NCBI GenBank assembly: GCA_026874595.1
Contig: CM049316.1
Location: 33,239,339-33,303,338, forward strand
DNA length: 64,000 nt
Direction of reading: 5' to 3'
Source: Sipunculus nudus
Lineage: Eukaryota; Annelida; Sipuncula; Golfingiida; Sipunculidae
Under the pieces are notes generated by a model, which did not search any database, was not told where the DNA came from, and was given only the letters and a program-made list of their open reading frames with translations. Below are positions 58,601 through 61,531 of this stretch, one piece after another. A program made the position numbers and the translations under genes. Within the stretch, counting starts at the first letter, position 1, and each line of letters begins with the position of its first letter.

Positions 58601-61473
58601 AGTACCTCGAAGGAGCTGCCTTGTCCCTGAAAAGGTGAAGATGTCAAAGTTCAAGGCCAAACATGTATTCAATTAAAAAATGATTTAATTAAAAAATAGA
58701 GATCTCTGATTCAAATACATCTCATAGAAATTACATTTATAGGGTCTCTTGCTGAAACTGCAAGCCAAAAAAAAATTTGTTCTCAGGCACAATTAATTTA
58801 CAGAAATCAGTGCAGGAAGCTGCATTTTTTACCATCTTATTTTACATTTTCTAAGATAATAGTATGTGGTAAAGAGAAAACCTGATAATAACAGATTTGA
58901 TTTGATCAAACCATAAAAGTATATCATAACTAAACAAAACTTATTGGAATTTTATTATTTTATTTTCTTAAAAGATATGACTGCGAGGCTGAAGCTCAAA
59001 ACAAGTTTATTCTACTGAAATTAAAATTAAGTGCAGACACTAACATTTAAGCGCATTATGGTGCCTTTTTTGGCTTTATACTTGATATATACCTACAATC
59101 ATCCATAATTCTAATGCACTGCCTGTTTGAGTGGAGTGCCCCCTTGTGCCTGATAGCAGAGAACCATGATGTGCAATGAGTGAAATAAAAGTCAATTTGT
59201 GCATAGGCAAAGATCATCGTAGACAATATTGAAAGCAAAAAGAGTAAGTATACACTGACACATCAGACTGAATGTGAGAGGATTACAAATTAATTTTAAT
59301 GAAATGACTCTGCAAGATCAGCACAACAATATCACTCATAATGATAATGCATTGCACGAGGTGATGTCATTGAGATTGGTCAGTTTACTCACACTTGGCC
59401 GATATCTTCCCATGATCCAAACACATCTTCTTGTTTAATGGCTCGGAACTTCACATCTTCAACCTGGCAAGAAATTCAAATTTTAGTTACAAACAGTTAA
59501 TGAGAAATCCCTGCTCCCTCCCCCTTTATCCTCAAGGTGATCTCTGAATCCTTATAGTAGGGTTGACATTACAACATCATAAACATTAGTTTGCTTATTG
59601 TCCAGGGTTTGAAATTAACTTTTGAAAGTATACTGTAAAGGAATACAAAGAAAATATCGTGGCAACACCACACATAAGCATCTTGACACCTGACCTCATT
59701 AATATGCCTGGATTTTTCTTAGAATATAACTCGGGAGAGATAATCTATTGGTAGGTGGTTATGGTGAGAAAATCCATCTAAGCCCTGGTAAGTTATCATG
59801 ATGACACAAAAGTTAACAGATGAACTGTGGATATATGCCATAATACGTCCCATCTAACACAGATGTATAAATATTGAAAATGTAAACACTGAAAATATAA
59901 AGTGTTTGAAAATCTCAAAACTTTTCTATTGCAAAAAAAGTATTTAAAAGTATAAACAATTAATGCTTACATCCCATCGGCCGAATGTGCGAGCACCGCT
60001 GATGATGTTGATTAGGACGTTGGTGTCATGCTTGAGGTTGGCGTACTCCTCTTTGAGCTCCAAATACTGAGCCTCGACACGAGAATACTTTTCTCCATAA
60101 CTCTGTAAACAAAAGTCTATTTGAAAAAAACTTCACAAATTGTCTCAAGCAGTTACTGATTAGCCTTGCATATAACACAAATATGTGAGTAATGTAGAAA
60201 TATATTGTAACAGTAATCAATGGGTAAATTATTGAGCAGGTCTATCCTGTAAAAAACATAATTAAAGGGCATACACATACCGGTACTGGCTTACACATAA
60301 GTAAAATGCCCCTTACATGGGGTTTCCCTGAAAAAAAAAAAAAACATGTCATTGCCAGGAGAGAAACTGAGCATTGAAAGAATGCATAATGTGCTTAGCT
60401 GTAATATATTTTGTGACCTCTGAAATCATTATATATTCACAAATTTTTCTGAAAATTGAATTCAGGTGAAACTCTATTGGAGTTTCATGAAAATTGATCT
60501 ATCAGAGTTTCAGTAAGCGTCATGGTGCCACCAAAGTCTAGTGACCTCTGACCTCATTAAATATGCATTGATTTTGCCGAGAATTGACCTCAGCAGAAAT
60601 ATTACACAGGTTAATGTTTCCGTTGAGTTCCAATAAACCCATCATATTCTTATTATATTATTGCAGTGATATCACAAAGCCTGGTGACCTCTGACCTCAT
60701 TTAATGTGCATATTTGCATATAATTTAACCTGGGCCAGATAATATATTGGTAAATAGTTTAGAGTGAAATTTCTTATACTTTTTAACAACACCTACCATA
60801 AGGGAGATAAACTCATTTTTTAACTCAGCATATTGGTAAATCCCTCTGCGTGTTTGTTGAATTGTTACTGCATGAATATAAGCATGGCTCTCACGTGTTA
60901 CTGGTCATCAGCAAACTTGTACATGATACAGGAAGTGACTCGAGCATTACCATAGAGATGAAGTTTCAGTTTCAGTGACTGAGATATTCATGGCAGTTAA
61001 TGAAATACATCAGTTAATGCAATGAATTCAATTATAATATAAACATATTTATTTTACATGGATTATACAAATAGTTACATAACTAATCTAGGCACTCCCC
61101 ATGGCTCAGGTAGTGGCGTTCCGTAGTCACTAGAAGTGGAGAAAACGGGAAAACCCGGTGAAAACCACTGGCCTCAGAAGGGCAACTATAACCCATTCTC
61201 ATAGCCACGCCGGGAATCTAACCTGGGTTGCCTAGATGGCTCCTAGATGGCGCTGATCGAGTAGCACGCAGGTAAGGACTGGCTCCGATGTTTTCAGTTA
61301 AAAAAGTTGATATGTGGGTCAAGGTGATATAATTCATGTTTGACACGTAACTTATCTATATTGGAGACAATCTGTAGAGTCGTTCATAGGTATTAAATGT
61401 AAGATTACTAAAAAAAAACATTGATTTCTACCTGGGTTAACTCTGCTTGACAACGCAGCGTCAAGGCGTCCAT
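11047..61473 (-). CDS. giant modular coiled-coil protein, 41 exons recognised, 3' end open
   Basis: Minus-strand multi-exon gene, assembled by reading acceptor and donor sites around coding blocks. The 41 exons sum to 5,025 bases, or 1,675 codons, without an internal stop. The N-terminus begins MDALTLRCQAELTQ, followed by a distinctive non-repeated segment (about residues 15-88, with GARTFGRWD and QEDVFGSWEDIGQ). A Ser/Ala/Pro-rich linker is at about 132-150. The rest is almost pure heptad coiled coil. Exons 7-41 are all phase 0, and most encode whole heptads (28 aa commonest). Exon 41 ends in a donor site, so more protein follows. I do not recognise the orthologue; long rods of this type are typical of centrosomal, ciliary-rootlet or Golgi tethering proteins, but no specific function is claimed. 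Exons I could not see may exist in the larger introns, because phase-0 exons can be lost from the model without breaking the frame. Confidence 0.85.
11748..12083 (-). CDS. coiled-coil gene exon 40
   Basis: 336 bases, 112 codons = 16 heptads, from LAHHEEKLMIMEQSLTTTQE to AKEQERMLNEQ. Acceptor TTCACAG, donor GTATGA. The longest exon, exactly four times the 28-residue module. Confidence 0.9.
12584..12667 (-). CDS. coiled-coil gene exon 39
   Basis: 84 bases, 28 codons, ITDLKAELENMRSELTESRN then QYRDCAQE. Acceptor TTTCAG, donor GTACTT. Confidence 0.87.
13372..13455 (-). CDS. coiled-coil gene exon 38
   Basis: 84 bases, 28 codons, IDKLELNVKDLKDEINNMER then DQKLSEGQ. Acceptor TTTAG, donor GTGAGT. 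Confidence 0.87.
13955..14197 (-). CDS. coiled-coil gene exon 37
   Basis: 243 bases, 81 codons, from TARLEKNLQQLQMNLASSHQ to EESSTKQDE. Acceptor TTACAG, donor GTAATT. Length 4 modulo 7. Two upstream tandem copies of its acceptor edge occur in the intron. Confidence 0.88.
14180..14530. repeat. 143-bp tandem triplication carrying the exon 37 acceptor edge
   Basis: The block CTTCTCCAGCCTGGCAGTCT near 14,180 recurs at 14,322 and 14,466. Each copy is followed by related sequence (AAGTGACCCATGGG...GCTCAGCTG). The first block spans the exon 37 acceptor; the other two are intronic and decayed. Confidence 0.85.
15290..15457 (-). CDS. coiled-coil gene exon 36
   Basis: 168 bases, 56 codons = 8 heptads, from FSERETRIHDLEFTAEGLRT to REQKNSAEKE. 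Acceptor TTTTCAG, donor GTTCGC. Confidence 0.86.
15817..15900 (-). CDS. coiled-coil gene exon 35
   Basis: 84 bases, 28 codons, SIQNDERARKYQADYFQYQE then QHSHTNEE. Acceptor TTTCAAG, donor GTACGT. Confidence 0.83.
16986..17216 (-). CDS. coiled-coil gene exon 34
   Basis: 231 bases, 77 codons = 11 heptads, from EMEKDDAIDKYRNDLDNLER to KLVYAQQE. Acceptor TTTTAG, donor GTAATT. Same length as the preceding exon, from which it is separated by a 196-base intron, suggesting pairwise duplication. Confidence 0.88.
17310..17370. repeat. dispersed repeat, family R1 (copy b, fragment)
   Basis: GTAGAAGCTGGAGGAACC and the CCACAAATTATAGTGGGAT end match the 57.4-kb and 19.3-kb copies. Ends 44 bases from the exon 33 donor. 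Confidence 0.65.
17413..17643 (-). CDS. coiled-coil gene exon 33
   Basis: 231 bases, 77 codons = 11 heptads, from IIRHRDTIAEQSKQLVEGRQ to QEQLAESRNR. Acceptor TTCCAG, donor GTAATT. A fragment of the R1 repeat sits about 44 bases past its donor. Confidence 0.88.
17644..19290. other. intron 32 interior
   Basis: AT-rich intron sequence holding a SINE-like element (18,590-18,965); nothing else delimited. Confidence 0.45.
18590..18965 (-). mobile_element. tRNA-derived SINE-like element
   Basis: On the minus strand, a head near 18,950-18,880 carries an A-box-like TGGTTTAAGGTG and a B box GGTTCAAACCC with tRNA-like spacing. It is followed by a non-tRNA body (ATCTGGATTTTTCCTAGCCC). Boundaries are approximate and no poly(A) tail or target duplication was resolved. 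Confidence 0.6.
19290..19556. repeat. dispersed repeat, family R1 (copy c)
   Basis: Nearly full-length copy aligned with 10,620-10,855 (ATGGCAGCCCCCATGAG, GGAATAAC plus T run, CCCAAATCCTCAAATTATAG). Its end is about 20 bases from the exon 32 donor. Confidence 0.75.
19572..19814 (-). CDS. coiled-coil gene exon 32
   Basis: 243 bases, 81 codons, from MRNHQRSMEQLRADLQLAKN to KSRAANEEANLE. Acceptor TGACAG, donor GTATGA. Length 4 modulo 7. An R1 repeat begins about 20 bases past its donor. Confidence 0.88.
20149..20273. repeat. local duplication next to exon 31 donor
   Basis: GAGGTGACTCCTGGTGGGAT...TTGTAACTAGT (from 20,149) is repeated imperfectly as GAGACCTCTGGTGAGGGGTG...TGTAACTAGT (from 20,236), ending at the exon 31 donor. 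Confidence 0.55.
20274..20336 (-). CDS. coiled-coil gene exon 31
   Basis: 63 bases, 21 codons = 3 heptads, ISNDDKTIQQQQHDYQITLQ ending in E. Acceptor TTTCAG, donor GTCAGT. It follows a 6.1-kb intron carrying a large transposon. The intronic sequence just past its donor is itself locally duplicated (20,149-20,270). Confidence 0.82.
22331..25278. mobile_element. 2.95-kb element with 30-bp terminal inverted repeats
   Basis: The left end begins TCGCCTAGTTCACAATCAGG (22,331-22,360). The right end, read inward on the minus strand, begins TCGCCTAGTGCACAATCAGG (25,278-25,249). The 30-base ends differ at one position. The interior has no long open frame, so this looks like a non-autonomous DNA transposon. 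It contains seven copies of GTCTACGGACACTACAT and a ~377-bp internal duplication. A clean target-site duplication is not visible (TTTTAT and TTAATT flank it). Superfamily unknown. Confidence 0.7.
22517..24677 (+). repeat. seven same-orientation copies of a 17-bp motif
   Basis: GTCTACGGACACTACAT or a near match starts at 22,517, 22,887, 24,109, 24,126, 24,486, 24,503 and 24,660. Two pairs are head-to-tail with a 17-base period. The 24.1-kb and 24.5-kb pairs lie in a ~377-bp tandem duplication (about 24,000-24,330 and 24,375-24,640). Confidence 0.85.
26475..26579 (-). CDS. coiled-coil gene exon 30
   Basis: 105 bases, 35 codons = 5 heptads, from LSIRDDEVQRLNSKIRQLQG to HLEINEQK. Acceptor TTACAG, donor GTATGC. 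Confidence 0.87.
27195..27278 (-). CDS. coiled-coil gene exon 29
   Basis: 84 bases, 28 codons, VANRDQAILKLQTELDTIQQ then QHSGAIEE. Acceptor CCACAG, donor GTTTGT. Confidence 0.87.
28196..28363 (-). CDS. coiled-coil gene exon 28
   Basis: 168 bases, 56 codons = 8 heptads, from MMKCEEQLEKVKMENTALSD to KHRTCQQE. Acceptor TTTAG, donor GTAATC. Confidence 0.88.
28621..28655. repeat. (CT)n microsatellite
   Basis: About 17 uninterrupted CT repeats inside the intron between exons 28 and 27. Confidence 0.95.
28846..28908 (-). CDS. coiled-coil gene exon 27
   Basis: 63 bases, 21 codons = 3 heptads, AQDVFRMMSRDHRLQLHTDG ending in I. Acceptor TCCCAG, donor GTAAAC. Less typical sequence than its neighbours, but the exact 3-heptad length and both splice sites support it. 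Confidence 0.6.
29422..29505 (-). CDS. coiled-coil gene exon 26
   Basis: 84 bases, 28 codons, ISQRDLHIKQLQDDLAHTQS then QYQQTYEE. Acceptor CTACAG, donor GTAATT. Confidence 0.87.
30068..30962. mobile_element. hAT-like non-autonomous transposon, 895 bp
   Basis: Flanked by identical 8-bp direct repeats GTCACACT (30,060-30,067 and 30,963-30,970). Ends read TAATGGTGGG on the left and, inward from the right, TAGTGGTGGGCCGATC. Short T-A-x-T/G-GGTGGG ends with an 8-bp target duplication are the hallmark of hAT elements. The interior has palindromic ATCGATGATCGAT-type sequence near the left end and no transposase frame. Confidence 0.8.
31500..31680. repeat. dispersed repeat, family R2 (copy a)
   Basis: Contains CTGGTGACTTTTGACCTAAT, AAACATGCATGGATTT, GAGTTTCGTGAAATCCATCA and a GACAGACAG-like end, shared with copies near 34,370-34,840, 43,720-43,850, 59,640-59,860 and 60,410-60,740. 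Confidence 0.7.
33276..33371 (-). CDS. coiled-coil gene exon 25
   Basis: 96 bases, 32 codons, IQRQNDTVRRLQEALSQSQM then DLDDTRRRADED. Acceptor CTCAG, donor GTAAGT. A 28-aa module plus four residues (one stutter). Confidence 0.85.
34152..34235 (-). CDS. coiled-coil gene exon 24
   Basis: 84 bases, 28 codons, LASRDDTIQRQNCEIGKLKS then QKQEKNIE. Acceptor TTACAG, donor GTAATT. One of the closest matches to the module consensus start (xxRDDxI). Confidence 0.87.
34370..34840. repeat. dispersed repeat, family R2 (copy b)
   Basis: Three internal sub-units of roughly 110-130 bp, each with a GTGAC(C)T-GACTTCATTAA-ATATGxxTGGATxTTG core and a GATTxxTGTTxxTGAGTxTCAT core. Ends near ACAGACAGACAGACGG. Confidence 0.7.
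35162..35245 (-). CDS. coiled-coil gene exon 23
   Basis: 84 bases, 28 codons, IQMKEEFVKQLKIDSDNLQK then QQKETLKK. Acceptor TATAG, donor GTATTA. Confidence 0.86.
35573..35740 (-). CDS. coiled-coil gene exon 22
   Basis: 168 bases, 56 codons = 8 heptads, from VEAKSSHILSLEEQLTESRQ to TTEKDNLQET. Acceptor ACCAG, donor GTAAGA. Confidence 0.88.
36101..36163 (-). CDS. coiled-coil gene exon 21
   Basis: 63 bases, 21 codons = 3 heptads, ISQQEVTIDRLQREVRQLQT ending in E. Acceptor TTCAG, donor GTCAGT. Confidence 0.85.
36575..36931. repeat. minisatellite GAGTAATACAAGGGAGAAAA, left part
   Basis: Units of 16-20 bases (GAGTAATACAAGGGAGAAAA and shorter GAGTAATACAAGACAAAA variants). The complementary strand lacks stops in places, giving long Leu/Tyr/Ser-rich open frames on the minus strand that I do not accept as genes. 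Continues at 38,298. Confidence 0.92.
36932..38297. mobile_element. 1,366-bp TA-flanked inverted-repeat transposon
   Basis: Inserted in the minisatellite. Left end CCGTAAAATCTCCACTTAAA(AC); right end, read inward on the minus strand, is identical over 22 bases. TA flanks both ends (36,930-36,931 and 38,298-38,299), and removing the element plus one TA restores a perfect GAGTAATAC repeat unit. A TA target duplication is typical of Tc1/mariner-type transposition. Three GTGCGGTTTTAA subterminal copies lie at 38,179, 38,253 and 38,271. No transposase frame, hence non-autonomous. Confidence 0.88.
38298..38680. repeat. minisatellite GAGTAATACAAGGGAGAAAA, right part
   Basis: Continuation of the array at 36,575-36,931, with the same variants (GGGAGAAA, GAGACAAAA, GACAAAA). 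Ends about 40 bases before the exon 20 donor. Confidence 0.92.
38719..38802 (-). CDS. coiled-coil gene exon 20
   Basis: 84 bases, 28 codons, VKRREEIVQRLKMEQITLKE then TISKHEEK. Acceptor TTTAAG (non-CAG), donor GTAACC. Its donor lies about 40 bases from the end of a minisatellite array. Confidence 0.82.
39290..39448 (-). CDS. coiled-coil gene exon 19
   Basis: 159 bases, 53 codons, from LQRKEITLQQLDADMVATKR to AQSEQDILSGE. Acceptor TTGTAG, donor GTGGGT. Length 4 modulo 7. Confidence 0.86.
39871..40017 (-). CDS. coiled-coil gene exon 18
   Basis: 147 bases, 49 codons = 7 heptads, from VAAREEQISRLQGQIRDLQA to TTDAHKHALDE. Acceptor TTTAG, donor GTAACA. It shows two module starts (AAREEQISRLQ and ADRDKQISKYD), consistent with fusion of a 21- and a 28-residue unit. 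Confidence 0.88.
41117..41729. mobile_element. MITE-like element with ~30-bp imperfect inverted ends
   Basis: Left end CTATAGGTCCGTTCCACCAC(CCC); right end, read inward, CTATTGTCTGTTCCACCACC(CC), with further matches (GGCCCATCTG and TGTCCACCTG). The core TGTTCCACCACCCC-like block is clear at both ends. A 133-codon minus-strand frame inside (41,357-41,758) crosses the boundary and is not credible. The target duplication is ambiguous (possibly CTA). Confidence 0.7.
41827..41985 (-). CDS. coiled-coil gene exon 17
   Basis: 159 bases, 53 codons, from IDRLQTQLQEQDLAHNQKEM to DERLSQCQIQ. Acceptor ATGTCAG, donor GTGAAT. Length 4 modulo 7. An internal DRDEVISKLHADI segment repeats the module start. 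Confidence 0.88.
42390..42473 (-). CDS. coiled-coil gene exon 16
   Basis: 84 bases, 28 codons, AQEGQERCLNLDRDLHNYQG then KYEESLKE. Acceptor TTCTAG, donor GTAGGA. Confidence 0.85.
42757..43137. mobile_element. MITE, 381 bp, TAAAGCTGTGTTTCCAT ends
   Basis: Left end TAAAGCTGTGTTTCCATTCA(TCCGTAAA); right end, read inward, TAAAGCTGTGTTTCCATCCG(CAAAA). The 17 outer bases are identical and the next bases match after a small gap. The outermost TA could be a target duplication. No coding capacity. Confidence 0.82.
43437..43583 (-). CDS. coiled-coil gene exon 15
   Basis: 147 bases, 49 codons = 7 heptads, from VAERHDALMKLKSELKELEE to REEVKQGNTR. Acceptor TTCCAG, donor GTAAGG. Confidence 0.88.
43720..43850. 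repeat. dispersed repeat, family R2 (copy c, partial)
   Basis: GAGTTTCATCAAAATCCATT, CTGATGACTTCTGACCTTAT and AAACATGCAAAGATTxTGC match the other R2 copies. Confidence 0.6.
44476..44505 (+). promoter_or_regulatory. CRE-like palindrome plus TATA box inside an intron
   Basis: ACGACGTCACGTCGT (44,476-44,490) is a palindrome around one central base and contains the CRE half-site ACGTCA. TATAAAAG follows at 44,498-44,505. The next ~280 bases are GC-richer than their surroundings and hold a 75-codon plus-strand frame from 44,554 with no recognisable domain. The block may be a solo LTR or another TE promoter; no LTR boundary or target duplication could be fixed. Confidence 0.35.
45090..45164 (-). 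CDS. coiled-coil gene exon 14
   Basis: 75 bases, 25 codons, VQKLTTSLQKLQGSSKDTRD then ALTAE. Acceptor GTTCAG, donor GTGAGG. It is 4 modulo 7, i.e. a 28-aa module short by three residues (one stutter). Confidence 0.84.
45773..45856 (-). CDS. coiled-coil gene exon 13
   Basis: 84 bases, 28 codons, LTSNQTKLIKMESELNTIRQ then QHADSLTQ. Acceptor CTTGTAG, donor GTACGT. Confidence 0.86.
46184..46267 (-). CDS. coiled-coil gene exon 12
   Basis: 84 bases, 28 codons, VQRLQDRNKRLEHEANTSRQ then RYDDAKNE. Acceptor TTTTAG, donor GTAAAG. Confidence 0.86.
47839..47901 (-). CDS. coiled-coil gene exon 11
   Basis: 63 bases, 21 codons = 3 heptads, LDAQESKLVMLQQDLQKNKD ending in E. Acceptor CCACTAG, donor GTGAGA. 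Confidence 0.8.
47902..49373. other. intron 10 (1.5 kb)
   Basis: Unique sequence to about 48,770, then a diverged 43-bp tandem repeat. Confidence 0.5.
48770..49160. repeat. diverged ~43-bp tandem repeat
   Basis: A TATCTTGTGGGAATGAA-like core recurs near 48,846, 48,890, 48,936, 48,978, 49,021, 49,064 and, more decayed, 49,107 and 49,150, with spacings of 42-46 bases. About eight to nine units. The minus-strand frame at 48,804-49,013 (HSHRI/FHFQKF-type repeats) is a by-product. Confidence 0.85.
49374..49529 (-). CDS. coiled-coil gene exon 10
   Basis: 156 bases, 52 codons, from IGILQARLREQVSSHDRHDM to KKDTCMGE. Acceptor TTTCAG, donor GTTAGT. Its length is 3 modulo 7, a stammer rather than whole heptads. 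The second half (RRDETIQKLRREV) matches the 28-aa module start. Confidence 0.86.
49806..49889 (-). CDS. coiled-coil gene exon 9
   Basis: 84 bases, 28 codons, VQHYERRIKQMESELRESKE then ANRKSLDE. Acceptor TTTCAG, donor GTATGT. Confidence 0.88.
50085..50290 (+). repeat. dispersed repeat with GCCAGGGGGGTATGCATTC and AATCCAGATCCAGGAAC
   Basis: Contains CCCTGCCAGGGGGGTATGCA, ACTCACGCAACCATGAACAG, TTTTGGTGTGGATCAAGAAT and ATCCAGATCCAGGAAC. Phrases of this kind (GGTGTGGATCC, AATCCAGATCCAGGA, a GGTATGC end) recall a widespread animal interspersed repeat. This is recall, not a search result. Confidence 0.45.
50489..50572 (-). CDS. coiled-coil gene exon 8
   Basis: 84 bases, 28 codons, LSRAQNSVYQLKSEINNMRD then EHSRASHD. 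Acceptor TTCCAG, donor GTAAGT. A standard 4-heptad module. Confidence 0.88.
51350..51570. repeat. dispersed repeat, family R1 (copy d)
   Basis: ATGGTGGCCCCAATAAGTGG, GCCATTAGACCCGTCTATTC and CCGCAAATTATA align with the 57.4-kb copy. Ends 37 bases from the exon 7 donor. Confidence 0.7.
51607..51753 (-). CDS. coiled-coil gene exon 7
   Basis: 147 bases, 49 codons = 7 heptads, from LKVQERKVLSLQNEITDLHN to KNKDISTE. Acceptor TTCAG, donor GTAATA. A decayed copy of its 5' edge lies upstream in the intron at 51,930-51,967, and an R1 repeat sits 37 bases past the donor. Confidence 0.88.
51723..51967. repeat. duplicated 5' edge of exon 7
   Basis: The exon edge CTCAGCACTTTTCTCTCCTG plus GACTTTAAGCTGAAG (51,725-51,759) recurs at about 51,934-51,967 as CTCAGCACCTTTCTCTCCTG plus CACTTTAAGTTGAAG. 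On the minus strand the copy's acceptor has changed from CAG to CAA, so it is dead. Confidence 0.85.
51968..53711. other. introns between exons 7 and 5
   Basis: Rest of 51,754-52,717 plus 52,859-53,711. A CTGGACACCTATCTATTACT / CCAGACACCTGTCTATTGTG pair near 52,380-52,500 is a short internal repeat; otherwise nothing. Confidence 0.45.
52718..52858 (-). CDS. coiled-coil gene exon 6
   Basis: 141 bases, 47 codons. It begins with a Ser/Ala/Pro-rich low-complexity segment (ESRASPSAATRRSESPAAPA), probably a flexible linker, followed by LEKDITNLKLQTELRESRQR. Acceptor TTTACTAG, donor GTAATA. Confidence 0.82.
53712..53838 (-). CDS. coiled-coil gene exon 5
   Basis: 127 bases with a phase-2 start, from SKSNVEILEERVRNLRHDLQ to LRRLRQEARSM. 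Donor GTAAGT, acceptor GTTTCAG. From here the protein is coiled coil. Confidence 0.88.
54411..55415. mobile_element. hAT-like element candidate (about 1 kb)
   Basis: Possible 8-bp target duplication AGTATTTT (54,403-54,410) and AGTATTAT (55,416-55,423), one mismatch. The right end, read inward, starts TAATGATGGGCCAATTAATT; the left end starts AAGTGGTAGGCATTGG. The TGGTGGGCC-like right end resembles the hAT element at 30,068. Left end less certain. Confidence 0.4.
54729..54930. mobile_element. ~202-bp MITE nested in the hAT-like element
   Basis: Ends are inverted repeats: GGAAGTGGTTAAACAGCCGG(CAG) on the left and GGAAGTGGCTAAACAGCCGG(CAG) inward from the right, one mismatch in 23. TATAGTT flanks both sides (54,721-54,727 and 54,931-54,937), consistent with a 7-8-bp target duplication. 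Confidence 0.8.
57390..57610. repeat. dispersed repeat, family R1 (copy e)
   Basis: TGCAAAATGGCAGCCCCAAC, GTAGAAGCTGGAGGAACC and GACCACGCCCTAATCTGCAA tie this to the copies at 10.6, 17.3, 19.3 and 51.4 kb. Confidence 0.7.
58606..58626 (-). CDS. coiled-coil gene exon 4, 21-nt microexon
   Basis: Acceptor TTTTCAG, donor GTACTG, 21 bases. It contributes seven codons' worth of sequence (junction reading Q-V-D-K-A-A-P-S-S-K-S). Skipping it keeps the frame (GT from exon 3 plus T from exon 5), so it could be a cassette microexon. Its short length lowers certainty. Confidence 0.6.
59393..59463 (-). CDS. coiled-coil gene exon 3
   Basis: 71 bases, VEDVKFRAIKQEDVFG then SWEDIGQ plus two bases (phase 2 end). 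Donor GTGAGT. Using the alternative donor two bases earlier would put a stop codon after exon 4, which supports this choice. Confidence 0.8.
59640..59860. repeat. dispersed repeat, family R2 (copy d)
   Basis: ACACCTGACCTCATTAATAT plus GCCTGGATTTT, GATAATCTATTGGTAGG and GTTAACAGATGAACTG...CATAATACGTCCC match the other R2 copies. Confidence 0.7.
59971..60102 (-). CDS. coiled-coil gene exon 2
   Basis: 132 bases, 44 codons, from SYGEKYSRVEAQYLELKEEY to SGARTFGRWD. Acceptor TTTACAG, donor GTAAGC. It holds the start of the non-repeated N-terminal region, which is the best handle for an orthologue search. Confidence 0.85.
60410..60740. repeat. dispersed repeat, family R2 (copy e)
   Basis: Three sub-units; GTGACCTCTGACCTCATTAA and GTGACCTCTGACCTCATTTA occur about 125 bases apart with GATTTTGCCGAGAATTGACC between them. 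Confidence 0.75.
61060..61295 (-). mobile_element. SINE-like element
   Basis: On the minus strand a B-box-like GGTTAGATTCC lies within AACCCAGGTTAGATTCCCGG. It is followed by GTGGTTTTCACCGGGTTTTC and CCGTTTTCTCCACTTCTA, a conserved-core-like body seen in some invertebrate SINE families. The A box is weak and no target duplication was found. Confidence 0.5.
61432..61473 (-). CDS. coiled-coil gene exon 1 (start codon)
   Basis: 42 coding bases, MDALTLRCQAELTQ, then a donor CAG|GTAGAA. It joins exon 2 in frame, giving continuous helix-like sequence. An 11-C run and a LINE ORF1 ATG lie within 60 bases upstream, so the 5' UTR and promoter are compressed or shared with the LINE. Confidence 0.7.
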
Positions 61474-61531
61474 GTTGTAAACAAATGCTAGACCCCCCCC
61501 CCCGTATCAGATCACCCTTTCCCTTCTATGT

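Larger units (their letters stand above)
53839..58605. other. intron 4 (4.8 kb)
   Basis: Holds a hAT-like element with a nested MITE (54,411-55,415) and an R1 copy (57,390-57,610). The rest is AT-rich without coding signal. Confidence 0.55.
58627..61431. other. introns 1 to 3
   Basis: 58,627-59,392 (nothing seen), 59,464-59,970 (R2 repeat, about 59,640-59,860) and 60,103-61,431 (R2 repeat, about 60,410-60,740, and a SINE-like element, about 61,060-61,295). Confidence 0.55.
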
